Shown here piece by piece: positions 17,122 to 25,630 of a DNA stretch of 64,000 nt. This DNA is from Chitinophagaceae bacterium LGM1 (GTDB lineage: Bacteria > Bacteroidota > Bacteroidia > Chitinophagales > Chitinophagaceae), in NCBI GenBank assembly GCA_018604165.1, contig CP075895.1, positions 1,201,501-1,265,500 on the forward strand. The letters are read 5' to 3'. The translations under genes were made by a program, and so were the position numbers. Below the pieces are notes generated by a model. That model was not told where the DNA came from, searched no databases, and was given only the letters and a program-made list of their open reading frames with translations. How positions within the stretch are numbered: the stretch's first letter is position 1; each line of letters starts with the position of its first letter.

Positions 17122-17376
17122 ATGGATCAGCAGGAAATAATTAGCCGTATAAAGGCATTTATGGTAGAAGACTTCGAGGTGGATGAAGATGCCATAGTGC
17201 CTGAAGCTGACTTGAAAAGCACACTCGACTTAGATAGTCTTGACTACATAGATCTGGTAGTGGTCATTGAGCAAAACTTCGGCTTCAAAGTGAAACCCGA
17301 GGATTTTCAGACAATGAGTACCATGCAGGATTTCTACGATTACGTTTCAAACAGGTTAGAAGCTGCCAATGCCTGA
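17122..17376 (+). CDS. Acyl carrier protein of the acyl-chain operon
   Basis: 84 residues, acidic and helical. The phosphopantetheine attachment Ser39 sits in LDLDSLDYIDL, the ACP helix II motif. The FGFKVKPEDFQTMSTMQDFY segment is typical of dedicated ACPs in polyene or flexirubin loci rather than the housekeeping AcpP. It would carry growing chains for the ketosynthase at 19747 and the dehydratase at 18253. Its last 8 bp overlap the acyltransferase start, indicating translational coupling. First gene of a six-gene unit. Confidence 0.88.
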   Translation: MDQQEIISRIKAFMVEDFEVDEDAIVPEADLKSTLDLDSLDYIDLVVVIEQNFGFKVKPEDFQTMSTMQDFYDYVSNRLEAANA

Positions 17377-18256
17377 TACTGCAACCTGGCAGGGACGCTC
17401 GCGGGGTACTCCTTTAGGTTACAGAATATTTGTATGGCTGCTGAAAACCGGCGGCCTAAGGTCTGCATACGCACTACTGCATTTCGTTACACTTTATTAC
17501 AGGTTGTTTGTTAAATCGGCAACAGAGCCTTTGCGCTACCTGTACACCCAACGTATGGGTTATAACCCTGCCCAGGCATCGTCTCTTATCAAGAAAAATC
17601 TAATGGTTTTCGGGCAAACGCTGATTGATAAAATAGCAGTATTGTCTGGACTTGGAAAGGAATTGAGCTTTACACATGAGGGCATAGAGCATATTGAACA
17701 ATTAGTGAAAAATGGCAAGGGGGGCATATTGGTGAGTGCACACCTCGGCAACTGGGAAACAGCGGGGCATTTGTTAAAGCGTGTAGAAGCAAAGATAAAT
17801 ATTGTGATGTATGACGGCGAGGGCGAGCAGATGAAAGCCTACATGGAGCAATATGACAGCCAGCGCTCATTTAACATTATCTACATCAAAGAAGACCAAT
17901 CGCATATTTATGAAATGTCTGCCGCGCTGAACAGGAACGAACTCATTTGCCTTCATGCAGACCGCTACCGCCCGGGCAATCGTACTATGCAACATGATTT
18001 TTGGGGCGAGGAAGCACTTTTTCCTGCAGGGCCATTTATACTGGCATCTAAACTAAAAGCTCCAGTTTGCTTTGTTTTTGCTTTTAAAGAAACTAATTTC
18101 CATTATCATTTTTATGCTTTCAAGAGTAAGACTTATGAGGGTAGGGGTACGGCAGGTATGGAAATAATGCTGGATGATTACACTGCATTGGTAGAAAAAA
18201 TGCTGGAGCAGTACCCTGAACAATGGTTTAATTATTTTGATTTCTGGAAGAAATGA
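17369..18256 (+). CDS. LpxL-like lysophospholipid/lipid acyltransferase
   Basis: 295 residues. LVSAHLGNWE carries the HX4E catalytic motif (His125, Glu130) of the LpxL/HtrB lauroyl-acyltransferase family, and CLHADRYRPGNRTM is a second conserved block with the acceptor-side Arg. A hydrophobic N-terminal region (about residues 30-47) may anchor it to the inner membrane. In aryl-polyene-type loci such enzymes move the finished chain from ACP to a lipid acceptor. It overlaps the ACP gene by 8 bp, and its TGA overlaps the next ATG (ATGA). Confidence 0.82.
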   Translation: MPDTATWQGRSRGTPLGYRIFVWLLKTGGLRSAYALLHFVTLYYRLFVKSATEPLRYLYTQRMGYNPAQASSLIKKNLMVFGQTLIDKIAVLSGLGKELSFTHEGIEHIEQLVKNGKGGILVSAHLGNWETAGHLLKRVEAKINIVMYDGEGEQMKAYMEQYDSQRSFNIIYIKEDQSHIYEMSAALNRNELICLHADRYRPGNRTMQHDFWGEEALFPAGPFILASKLKAPVCFVFAFKETNFHYHFYAFKSKTYEGRGTAGMEIMLDDYTALVEKMLEQYPEQWFNYFDFWKK

Positions 18257-18669
18257 GTGAACAAGCTATTTTACAATATATACCCCAGCGTCCGCCATTT
18301 GTAATGGTTGATAATATTGTACAGGCAGACGGTACAGTGTCTGTTACCGATTTTACGGTTAGGGACGGGCATTTGTTTGTTGAAGATGGAAAGTTCACCG
18401 AGTATGGGCTGGTTGAAAATATGGCACAAACAGCCGCAGCAGGTACTGGCTATAGTTTGCAAAATGCTGGTAAGCAAGTGCCGGTTGGGTACATCGGGGC
18501 GTTGAAAGCATTAAATATCATAGCTTTGCCACAAGTAGGCGATACTATTACCACTGAAGTGAGTTTCAAAACACAGGTGTTGAATGTACATATAGTGCAA
18601 GGCAGGGTATTGAACAACGGTCAGGAAATTGCGAATTGCGAATTGAAAATATTTTTGCAGGAGTCTTAA
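18253..18669 (+). CDS. Hotdog-fold 3-hydroxyacyl-ACP dehydratase-like protein
   Basis: 138 residues with a single hotdog domain. YIPQRPPFVMVD is the N-terminal strand equivalent to the FabZ PHR.PFLLVD motif, with Gln for His as in other Bacteroidota homologues I recall. GLVENMAQTAAAGTGY is the long central helix with the catalytic-side acidic residue. Expected to dehydrate 3-hydroxyacyl-ACP intermediates made by the ketosynthase at 19747 after ketoreduction; no ketoreductase gene is present in the operon. Its start overlaps the acyltransferase stop. Confidence 0.8.
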   Translation: MSEQAILQYIPQRPPFVMVDNIVQADGTVSVTDFTVRDGHLFVEDGKFTEYGLVENMAQTAAAGTGYSLQNAGKQVPVGYIGALKALNIIALPQVGDTITTEVSFKTQVLNVHIVQGRVLNNGQEIANCELKIFLQES

Positions 18670-18683
18670 AAAAATTTCGCGTC

Positions 18684-19313
18684 ATGAAAAATATACTCTT
18701 CTTAACAGCCATGCTGTTTTCTTTCGGTGCCTTTGCCCAAAACAAAGCAGATGTATTTAACGACAACACACCCGTAACATGGTTAGGGCTTGATTTCTCA
18801 CAACTGAAATTTATTGGTGATGCCGCACAATGGCAGGATGCGGGCGAAATAACCAATAGCCAAATGCGCGACAAGTATTTCCCTGCATGGAATAGCTTGT
18901 TTGTGAATGAGAAAGATAGATATAAAGTAGCAGATGCTATCAGGCGTACGGAAGTGGCGTATGCCATTGATGTTACTGAAAAAGCCAACAACAGCCTGAA
19001 AGGTAATTTCTTTGAAAGTGATGCCAATAAGTATCAGTTGCTGGACGAACAAAAAGTAGCTGCTCTTGTTAAAAAGTATGATTTCAAAGGTAATGCAGGG
19101 GTTGGTATGCTGTTTTTTGTAGAGGGTATGAGCAAGGGTAGAGAGCAGGCATCTATGTGGGTAACGTTTGTGGATATGAAATCAAAAACAGTATTGCTTA
19201 CAAAACGTGTTGAGGGCAAATCGGGCGGTTTTGGTTTCCGCAACTATTGGGCAAAAACATTTGTAAACGTACTGAAAGAAATAAAATCGGACTGGAAAAG
19301 CTGGAGTAAATAA
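18684..19313 (+). CDS. Exported protein of unknown function within the acyl-chain operon
   Basis: 209 residues from the ATG at 18684, which gives a clean signal peptide ending FAQ (residue 19). The mature part begins NKADVFNDNTPVTWLGLDFS and is mixed alpha/beta. Features include FIGDAAQWQDAG, VAYAIDVTEKANNS and a C-terminal SGGFGFRNYWAKTF segment. There is no lipobox Cys. It occupies the place where aryl-polyene loci often carry a LolA-like lipid carrier, but I see no clear LolA motif. Gaps of 14 and 8 bp tie it to the flanking hotdog and thioesterase genes. A periplasmic partner in lipid transport is possible but unproven. Confidence 0.7.
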   Translation: MKNILFLTAMLFSFGAFAQNKADVFNDNTPVTWLGLDFSQLKFIGDAAQWQDAGEITNSQMRDKYFPAWNSLFVNEKDRYKVADAIRRTEVAYAIDVTEKANNSLKGNFFESDANKYQLLDEQKVAALVKKYDFKGNAGVGMLFFVEGMSKGREQASMWVTFVDMKSKTVLLTKRVEGKSGGFGFRNYWAKTFVNVLKEIKSDWKSWSK

Positions 19314-19321
19314 ACACCCAT

Positions 19322-19747
19322 TTGAAAAAAACACTTACACACACTACAGAATTAGAGGTAAAATTCAGCGAGGCAGACCCTTTGGGTATTGTTTGGCATG
19401 GTCATTTTATACGTTATTTTGAAGATGGCAGAGAAGCATTTGGTAATGCGTATGGGCTGAAATACCTTGATTTTTATCGTAGTGATATAGTAGTGCCTAT
19501 TATTAAGATAGACTGTAATTACAAGCGCATACTCCGCTACGGACATAAGATAAGGCTTGAAACAACGTATGAAGATTGTGCTGCAGCCAAGTTACTGTTT
19601 CACTACGCTATATACGATGCACATACCAACGAGCAAGTAGCTACCGGTAGCTCGATGCAGGTATTTATGTACCGTGAAAGCCTTGAATTGATGTGGACAC
19701 TACCACAGTTTATGATTGACTGGAAGAAAAAATGGCTTGCTGAATAA
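19322..19747 (+). CDS. Acyl-ACP/CoA thioesterase (4-hydroxybenzoyl-CoA thioesterase type)
   Basis: 141 residues, hotdog fold. FSEADPLGIVWHGHFIRYFE contains the DxxGIVxHxxYxxxxE signature of YbgC / 4-HBT thioesterases, with the catalytic Asp. No in-frame ATG lies near the start, so TTG at 19322 is used. It would release or transfer chains from the ACP. It follows the exported-protein gene by 8 bp, and its stop overlaps the ketosynthase start by 1 bp (TAATG). Confidence 0.85.
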   Translation: MKKTLTHTTELEVKFSEADPLGIVWHGHFIRYFEDGREAFGNAYGLKYLDFYRSDIVVPIIKIDCNYKRILRYGHKIRLETTYEDCAAAKLLFHYAIYDAHTNEQVATGSSMQVFMYRESLELMWTLPQFMIDWKKKWLAE

Positions 19748-20880
19748 TGTATCCCGTTTACGCCATTGCTACCAATACTACCTCTTCTTTAGGGCTTGAT
19801 ACAAAAGCTCACTGGACTGCCGCGATGCATGGTAAAACAGGTATCAGGCAACATACAGATATTGCATTAAGCAACACACCGTTTTGGGCTGCAAAGCTCG
19901 ATGCATCGCAATGGCAGTATATACAAGTCAATACTAAAACGAACACACCACTATCTCCTTTTGAACAACTGGCATTGTTTTCTGCGAAGCAGGCACTGCA
20001 AAATTGTAATCAAGAATTATTGGCGGAAGATACGCTTGTGGTATTATCTACTACAAAAGGTAATATTGAATGGCTGGAAACGCATAGCGATGACAGGCTG
20101 GCTTTACATACCAGTGCGCAACTGATAGCCAATGAATTGGGCTTATCTCACAACAAACCTGTAGTAGTTTCTCATGCTTGTGTATCGGGCGTGTTGGCTT
20201 TGGTGTATGCAATGCGAAGATTGCAGCAGGGTACACACAAACACGCCGTAGTAATAGGTTGCGACAGGTTTACGAAGTTTGTACTGAATGGGTTTCAATC
20301 TTTTCAGGCAGTAGCAGACGAACCATGCAAGCCGTTTGATGCTGACAGAAAGGGCATTAACCTCGGTGAATGTGGTGCAACAATCGTGTTGACTACACAG
20401 CCTGAAGATGTGTCATTAGCAAGGCTTTATTCAGGTGCCAGTTCAAACGACGCTAATCATATATCAGGTCCATCGCGTACGGGCGAAGAATTGGCTTTGG
20501 CTATTAATAATGCTATAAGTCAGGCAGGCATTGAAGCAACAGATATTGATATGGTTTCTGCACATGGTACGGCTACATTGTACAATGATGAGATGGAAGC
20601 GAAAGCGTTTCATCTTTGCGGATTGTCTGACGTGCCTGTGCATAGTTTTAAAGGCTATACGGGTCATACGCTTGGCGCGGCAGGCGTTTTAGAAAGTGCT
20701 ATGATAATTGAAAGCCTGCAACAACAGCAACTAATACCTTCTTTTGGTTTTAAAGAGTTGGGTGTATCCGTTGCTTTAAATGTAACCAAGGAGACCCAAG
20801 CTGCGGATATACAATACGTTCTGAAAACCTCATCTGGTTTTGGTGGTTGCAATGCCACTGCTATATGGGGCAAAGTGTAG
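19747..20880 (+). CDS. Beta-ketoacyl-ACP synthase
   Basis: 377 residues, thiolase-fold ketosynthase somewhat shorter than FabF. The catalytic triad is complete: Cys145 in VSHACVSG, His273 in SAHGTATLYND and His307 in YTGHTLGAAG. It therefore looks active in condensation, unlike chain-length-factor partners that lack the Cys. Sequence resembles the ketosynthases of aryl-polyene / flexirubin loci. Last gene of the operon that starts at 17122, convergent with the amidohydrolase gene 1 bp away. Confidence 0.88.
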   Translation: MYPVYAIATNTTSSLGLDTKAHWTAAMHGKTGIRQHTDIALSNTPFWAAKLDASQWQYIQVNTKTNTPLSPFEQLALFSAKQALQNCNQELLAEDTLVVLSTTKGNIEWLETHSDDRLALHTSAQLIANELGLSHNKPVVVSHACVSGVLALVYAMRRLQQGTHKHAVVIGCDRFTKFVLNGFQSFQAVADEPCKPFDADRKGINLGECGATIVLTTQPEDVSLARLYSGASSNDANHISGPSRTGEELALAINNAISQAGIEATDIDMVSAHGTATLYNDEMEAKAFHLCGLSDVPVHSFKGYTGHTLGAAGVLESAMIIESLQQQQLIPSFGFKELGVSVALNVTKETQAADIQYVLKTSSGFGGCNATAIWGKV

Positions 20881-20881
20881 C

Positions 20882-22066
20882 TTACTTACTCAAAGCATTT
20901 ATGGCTATCCAGCTAAACAGGCCCATGCCTGTTTCCATTGCTTGTTCGTGTATATCAAACTTGGCATTATGTACAGGAGCGGTAAACTGTTCGTTATTGA
21001 AGTTAGTACCTATACGGAAGAAGCAACCGGGAATGTGCTGCACATAGAAGCTAAAATCTTCGGCTGCCATGCGCATATCAAGAGTGTGTACATTCTCCGC
21101 ACCAATATAATCTCTTGCCCAGTCTTCAGCGAAAGTAGTGAGTGCAGGGTCGTTATATAATGCGGGATAACCCTTTGGTATTTCAACCGTCGCTTTTGCA
21201 CCGTATGCCTCACAAGTTTTGTGTATGATGTCTTCAATCCATTTATGCGCGTCATACCGCCATTTTTCATCCATCGTGCGGAGCGTACCCAGTATCTCTA
21301 CTTTGTCGGGTATTACGTTGGTAGCAAATCCGCCGGCTATCTTGCCAAATGTCAATACAGTAGGTATCAGCGGATTGGCTTTGCGAGCTACTACTTGTTG
21401 CAGTGCTACAATAACCTGTGCCGCAGTAGCAATAGGGTCAATAGTTTGGTGGGGTAGTGCGGCATGTCCGCCTTTGCCCTCTATGGTTATGTATATTTCA
21501 TCAGCACTCGCCATATACTTCCCAGCACGGAAACCTGCAGAGCCGCTTGGTAAATGCGGATACACATGCAATGCATAAATGGCTTCAGGCTTAGGATTTT
21601 CGAGTACACCAGCCGCAATCAGCAAACTTGCGCCGCCGGGGTGTTTTTCTTCTCCTTGCTGAAATATTAGTTTGATAGTTCCTTCAAATTCCTCTTTCAA
21701 CTCACTCAATATCTTTGCAGCCCCCAACAAGCAACTGCTATGTACATCATGCCCGCAAGCGTGCATTACACCATCGTTTTGAGAACGGTAAGTAGTGTCA
21801 TTTGCTTCTTGTATCGGCAATGCATCCATATCTGCACGCAGGGCTATACATCGTTTGGTTGGGTTTTTACCTTTTATTAAAGCTACAACACCAGTACCTG
21901 CAACACCTGTTTGATGTTCTATGCCCCATTCAGATAGTTTCTCAGCAATAAAAGCGGCAGTTTTATGTTCCTCAAAAGATAATTCGGGGGTGGCATGTAT
22001 ATGATGCCGTATAGCCTGTATAGCAGGATAATACTGTGCTGCTTTTTCGCGGATAATATTAATCAT
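20882..22066 (-). CDS. M20 family amidohydrolase (N-acyl-amino-acid hydrolase type)
   Basis: 394 residues. HACGHDVHSSCLLGA holds metal ligands (Cys, His), LIFQQGEEKHPGGAS the catalytic Glu pair, and LDMRMAAEDFSFYVQHIPG the C-terminal metal-binding part. The middle region is the dimerisation domain. There is no signal peptide, so it is cytoplasmic. Family members hydrolyse N-acyl amino acids or related amides (hippurate, acetyl-diaminopimelate). The start overlaps the end of the SPOR protein gene by 8 bp on the same strand. Confidence 0.88.
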   Translation of the reverse strand: MINIIREKAAQYYPAIQAIRHHIHATPELSFEEHKTAAFIAEKLSEWGIEHQTGVAGTGVVALIKGKNPTKRCIALRADMDALPIQEANDTTYRSQNDGVMHACGHDVHSSCLLGAAKILSELKEEFEGTIKLIFQQGEEKHPGGASLLIAAGVLENPKPEAIYALHVYPHLPSGSAGFRAGKYMASADEIYITIEGKGGHAALPHQTIDPIATAAQVIVALQQVVARKANPLIPTVLTFGKIAGGFATNVIPDKVEILGTLRTMDEKWRYDAHKWIEDIIHKTCEAYGAKATVEIPKGYPALYNDPALTTFAEDWARDYIGAENVHTLDMRMAAEDFSFYVQHIPGCFFRIGTNFNNEQFTAPVHNAKFDIHEQAMETGMGLFSWIAINALSK

Positions 22067-22517
22067 CGTTCATTGTATTAATAACAACAATATCGGGTAC
22101 TATCATGCAAGGTGTATATATGGCTGTTACCTGATCGTACAATTGTTGCGCATCTCCTCTTGTCCGAAAGTCACCCACCTTTACACGAAACTGTGGTTGC
22201 ACATACGTAAGGTACGTGCGCACACCTGGGAAACGGCGAATGAAGTCAACACGTATATCATTGGCTTTTACACGGTCGTTGCCGTTGTATATCTGCACCC
22301 TGTATCCCTGCCCCGAACGGATAACACCCAACTGTACATTACGGTATTTTTTCAGCAACACATCCAGCCTCGGGTCTGCATGTAGTGTTACACCCGTAGC
22401 CATTGCCGTTGTATCATCATCGTCCTCTGCATTTTCGTTGACGATAATCTGTGCATTTGCCATATTGAGGTGGACGATGCAAACAATAAATAGGATATAG
22501 TATATAAAAGCTTTCAT
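22059..22517 (-). CDS. Exported SPOR-domain protein
   Basis: 152 residues. Signal peptide to about residue 22 (ANAQ), an acidic linker (NENAEDDDD), then a SPOR domain of about 75 residues (GYRVQIYNGNDR ... PQFRVKVGDFRTRGDAQQLY). SPOR domains bind denuded glycan strands of peptidoglycan, so a periplasmic wall-binding role, often at division sites, is expected. The gene precedes the amidohydrolase gene in the transcript, overlapping it by 8 bp. It starts 13 bp before the end of deoC, also on the minus strand. Confidence 0.85.
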   Translation of the reverse strand: MKAFIYYILFIVCIVHLNMANAQIIVNENAEDDDDTTAMATGVTLHADPRLDVLLKKYRNVQLGVIRSGQGYRVQIYNGNDRVKANDIRVDFIRRFPGVRTYLTYVQPQFRVKVGDFRTRGDAQQLYDQVTAIYTPCMIVPDIVVINTMNDD

Positions 22518-22530
22518 TGCAGGTGCTAAT

Positions 22531-23196
22531 CTACGCAGGTTTATCTTCTTTTACTATAGCTACACTGGCAGAGCAACCCAATCTGGTAGCTCCTGCAGCT
22601 ATCAGTTCTTTTGCAAATGAGGCGGTTTTGATGCCGCCCGATGCCTTAATGCCTATATTGGCAGGGATGTTTTGTTTAATTAGCTGTACCGCTTGGATGC
22701 TGGCACCTTTCTCGGCAAAGCCAGTTGAAGTTTTTATGAAATCTACATTAAGTGAAGCATAGGCTTTGCAGCAGCTAATAATTTCTGCGTCTGTTAATAC
22801 GCCGCTTTCTATGATGATTTTTATAATGCCACCCTTGTTGTGTACCAATTGGGTGCATGCTTTTACTTCAGCTACTGCATATTCCAAGTGGTTGTTTTTG
22901 ATGGCAGCAATATTGTGTACTAAATCTATTTCGGTAGCACCATGCGTCATGGCATCTTCTATTTCTGCAAGTTTTGTAGGCAGGCTGCAATAGCCCAACG
23001 GAAAACCCGCTACAGTGGCTATTTTTATAGCTGTACCAGCTAATAGCTTGCGGGCATAATCAACGTATACCGGTGGTACACAAACAGCTGCAAACCCATA
23101 AGCAATCGCCTCATTACACAAAACCACTACGTCCTGTTCGGTAGTAGTGGCTTTCAATATAGTATGGTCAATGTATTTTGCTAATACTGACATCAT
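22531..23196 (-). CDS. deoC: Deoxyribose-phosphate aldolase
   Basis: About 221 residues, the compact bacterial DeoC length. [15 protein letters not shown] is the N-terminal part of the TIM barrel, [13 protein letters not shown] is conserved, and [11 protein letters not shown] and FIKTSTGF lead to the Schiff-base Lys region, with [10 protein letters not shown] closing the phosphate site. It cleaves 2-deoxyribose-5-phosphate to acetaldehyde and glyceraldehyde-3-phosphate. The start is the ATGATG at 23196/23193, overlapping the icd stop (TGA), so the two genes are translationally coupled. A longer frame to 23340 runs inside icd and is not needed. Confidence 0.92.
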   Translation of the reverse strand: MMSVLAKYIDHTILKATTTEQDVVVLCNEAIAYGFAAVCVPPVYVDYARKLLAGTAIKIATVAGFPLGYCSLPTKLAEIEDAMTHGATEIDLVHNIAAIKNNHLEYAVAEVKACTQLVHNKGGIIKIIIESGVLTDAEIISCCKAYASLNVDFIKTSTGFAEKGASIQAVQLIKQNIPANIGIKASGGIKTASFAKELIAAGATRLGCSASVAIVKEDKPA

Positions 23197-24464
23197 AGGT
23201 TCTTTATCATTTCTAATGCAAATTCGCTTGTTTTTAGCAAAGTGGCATCGTGCATCAGGTTGTAAAAGTCTATCGTTACACGTTTGCGTTTGATGGTATC
23301 GCCCAGTGCTTTGGTAATACTGTCTGCAGCTTCTTTCCAACCGATGTATTCCAGCATCATTACACCACTCAGCAGCAATGATGATGGGTTCATCGTATTG
23401 GTGTTCGCAAAACGTGGTGCGGTGCCATGTGTAGCTTCAAATACAGCGTATCCGGTGATGTAGTTGATATTTGCTCCAGGTGCAATGCCTATACCACCCA
23501 CTGCTGCAGCTGTAGCATCTGATATATAATCACCATTCAAGTTGAGTGTAGCTACTACTGAATAATCTTGTGGTGCAAGCAATATCTGTTGCAGGAAGTT
23601 GTCTGCAATAACATCTTTAATGATGACTTTGCCACTGGCTTTTGCCAGTTTCATTTCATTGTTAGCAGCTTCTTCGCCTTGTTCTTTCTTTGTTTTCTCC
23701 CACTGTTCCCATGTGTATACCTTATCGCCAAATTCACGTTCTGCCAACTCATATCCCCACATTTTGAAGCCCCCTTCGGTAAACTTCATAATGTTTCCTT
23801 TATGAACTAATGATACAGATGTACGGCGGTTTTCTACTGCATATTTTATAGCAGCGCGAACAAGGCGTTCACTACCATCTTTCGATACGGGTTTGATGCC
23901 GAATGAGGTTGTTTCAGGAAAGCGTATTTTTTTGCCTGCACCCATTTCGTTTGTCAGGAAGTCAAGCATCTTTTGTGCCTCTGGTGTGCCTGTCTTAAAC
24001 TCTATTCCTGCATATATGTCTTCGGTATTTTCGCGGAAAATTACCATGTCCACATTTTCAGGGTGTAGAATGGGAGAGGGTACGCCTTTAAACCACTTTA
24101 CAGGGCGCAAGCACACATATAAGTCAAGCTCCTGACGCATAGCTACATTCAGCGAGCGTATGCCCCCACCTACGGGCGTTGTTAGTGGTCCTTTAATAGA
24201 TACAATATATTCTTTGGCAATTTCTAGGGTTTCGGCAGGTAGCCATTCGCCTGTTTGGTTAAATGCTTTTTCACCCGCTAGCATTTCTTTCCATTCTATT
24301 TTGCGCTTGCCGTTGTATGCTTTTTCAATGGCCGCATCCATAACCATTTGGCTGGCAGACCATACATCTGGGCCTATGCCATCGCCTTCAATGAATGGGA
24401 TAATCGGGTTATCGGGTACTGATAGTTTACCGTCAGTGCCCATTGTTATTTTTTGGGGAGTCAT
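23193..24464 (-). CDS. icd: Isocitrate dehydrogenase, type I (E. coli-like), with altered cofactor site
   Basis: 423 residues. [17 protein letters not shown] holds the substrate Ser104 (Ser113 in E. coli), and [13 protein letters not shown] is the isocitrate site. The C-terminal 75 residues align without gaps to E. coli Icd, and there the four side chains that bind the NADP 2'-phosphate are all changed: Lys344 to Arg351, Tyr345 to Phe352, Tyr391 to Ile398, Arg395 to Asn402. Specificity may therefore be NAD or mixed. It converts isocitrate to 2-oxoglutarate in the TCA cycle. Coupled to deoC downstream. Confidence 0.88.
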   Translation of the reverse strand: MTPQKITMGTDGKLSVPDNPIIPFIEGDGIGPDVWSASQMVMDAAIEKAYNGKRKIEWKEMLAGEKAFNQTGEWLPAETLEIAKEYIVSIKGPLTTPVGGGIRSLNVAMRQELDLYVCLRPVKWFKGVPSPILHPENVDMVIFRENTEDIYAGIEFKTGTPEAQKMLDFLTNEMGAGKKIRFPETTSFGIKPVSKDGSERLVRAAIKYAVENRRTSVSLVHKGNIMKFTEGGFKMWGYELAEREFGDKVYTWEQWEKTKKEQGEEAANNEMKLAKASGKVIIKDVIADNFLQQILLAPQDYSVVATLNLNGDYISDATAAAVGGIGIAPGANINYITGYAVFEATHGTAPRFANTNTMNPSSLLLSGVMMLEYIGWKEAADSITKALGDTIKRKRVTIDFYNLMHDATLLKTSEFALEMIKNL

Positions 24465-24561
24465 TATTACTGTGTTTTGGAAGATTTACGCGCGCGAAGA
24501 TAAAGCAAAACGGGCTTACAGCCTTAGATGTAAGTGTATAATACAGGTATAGATATTTTTA

Positions 24562-25620
24562 TTATTCTTTACCTTTCTCTAACGAAAAGCCAAATGATGA
24601 GCCAACACCCAACGTACTACGCACAGTAACCGACTGTCCGTGCGCTTCTATGATGTGTTTTACGATGGCAAGTCCCAACCCCGTGCCACCGATTTCCCGG
24701 CTACGGCTACGGTCTGCACGATAAAAGCGTTCAAATATGCGCGATAGATGTTCTTCGCCAATGCCAGGTCCGTCGTCCGATATTTCAGTGTAGATATGTG
24801 TATCGTCAACTTCGTAAAAACCTGCTGTGATGGTGCCACCCTCATTGCCGTATTTCACACCATTTTCTATCAGGTTCACCAATACTTGTTTAATTTTGGG
24901 TTTGTCTGCATACACTTCAAGTGGGCGTTCCGTACCTTTTTTTATCAGCAGCTCTATATTTTTCTTTTTGGCTTTTAAGGATAGTTCTTCATATACATCT
25001 TTTACCAACTCCTGTATTACAAATGACTCTTGTATAATGGGTATGCGCCCCGATTCAAGTTTCGATATTTCATCCAAATCGTCCAGCAACTGCACAAGGC
25101 GGTCTATTCCTTTGTTGGCATTGCTAAGAAATTTACGGTTTACATTGGCATCGTCCAGCGCACCGTTCAGCAGGGTATCAACATAACCTTGTATGGTAAA
25201 TACAGGTGTACGTAATTCATGCGCAAGGTTCATCAAAAATTCCTTACGAAACTGTTCGTTGGCGCGTAGCACTTCTACTTCATCGCGTTTTTGTATAGCC
25301 CAGCGTTCCACATCGTCACGTACTTCCTCTATAGATTTTTGCGGCAGGATGTTGTTGTAAAAAAACTCTTCTTTCTTGGTTGCTTTGGTTTGATAGATGA
25401 GTTTGTAGATGAGTTTTATTTTTCGGTAGATGAACCGCTGTAGTGTGTAGTAATATATCCAATAAGTAATGACAAATGTAACACCGAACACAATGAGCGA
25501 TACCTGCCAATCGAACCGGAGAAACAGGCTAAACAGCGCGTTGATGGTGGACATCACCGCGGCCGATATAAATGAAAGCAGCCTTGGAGTTAGATTTTTG
25601 GTATTCAGTACCGATGACAT
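24562..25620 (-). CDS. Sensor histidine kinase, PhoR-like
   Basis: About 352 residues from the ATG at 25620 (a longer TTG frame would overlap the regulator). Two transmembrane helices (about residues 14-33 and 39-58) are joined by only a short loop, so there is almost no periplasmic sensor domain. The dimerisation helix carries FLMNLAHELRTPV with phospho-accepting His134. Catalytic boxes: N (NLIENGVKYGNEGG), G1 (SDDGPGIGEEHLS), F (IFERFYRADRSRS) and G2 (GGTGLGLAIVKHI). Complete. Transcribed 10 bp after its response regulator. Signal unknown. Confidence 0.9.
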   Translation of the reverse strand: MSSVLNTKNLTPRLLSFISAAVMSTINALFSLFLRFDWQVSLIVFGVTFVITYWIYYYTLQRFIYRKIKLIYKLIYQTKATKKEEFFYNNILPQKSIEEVRDDVERWAIQKRDEVEVLRANEQFRKEFLMNLAHELRTPVFTIQGYVDTLLNGALDDANVNRKFLSNANKGIDRLVQLLDDLDEISKLESGRIPIIQESFVIQELVKDVYEELSLKAKKKNIELLIKKGTERPLEVYADKPKIKQVLVNLIENGVKYGNEGGTITAGFYEVDDTHIYTEISDDGPGIGEEHLSRIFERFYRADRSRSREIGGTGLGLAIVKHIIEAHGQSVTVRSTLGVGSSFGFSLEKGKE

Positions 25621-25630
25621 AGTTACTAAA

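Noticed and set aside
22531-23340. Longer deoC frame starting at 23340
   Set aside because: The extra 48 residues lie inside icd and look non-coding. The ATGATG at 23196/23193 overlaps the icd stop and gives the normal DeoC length.
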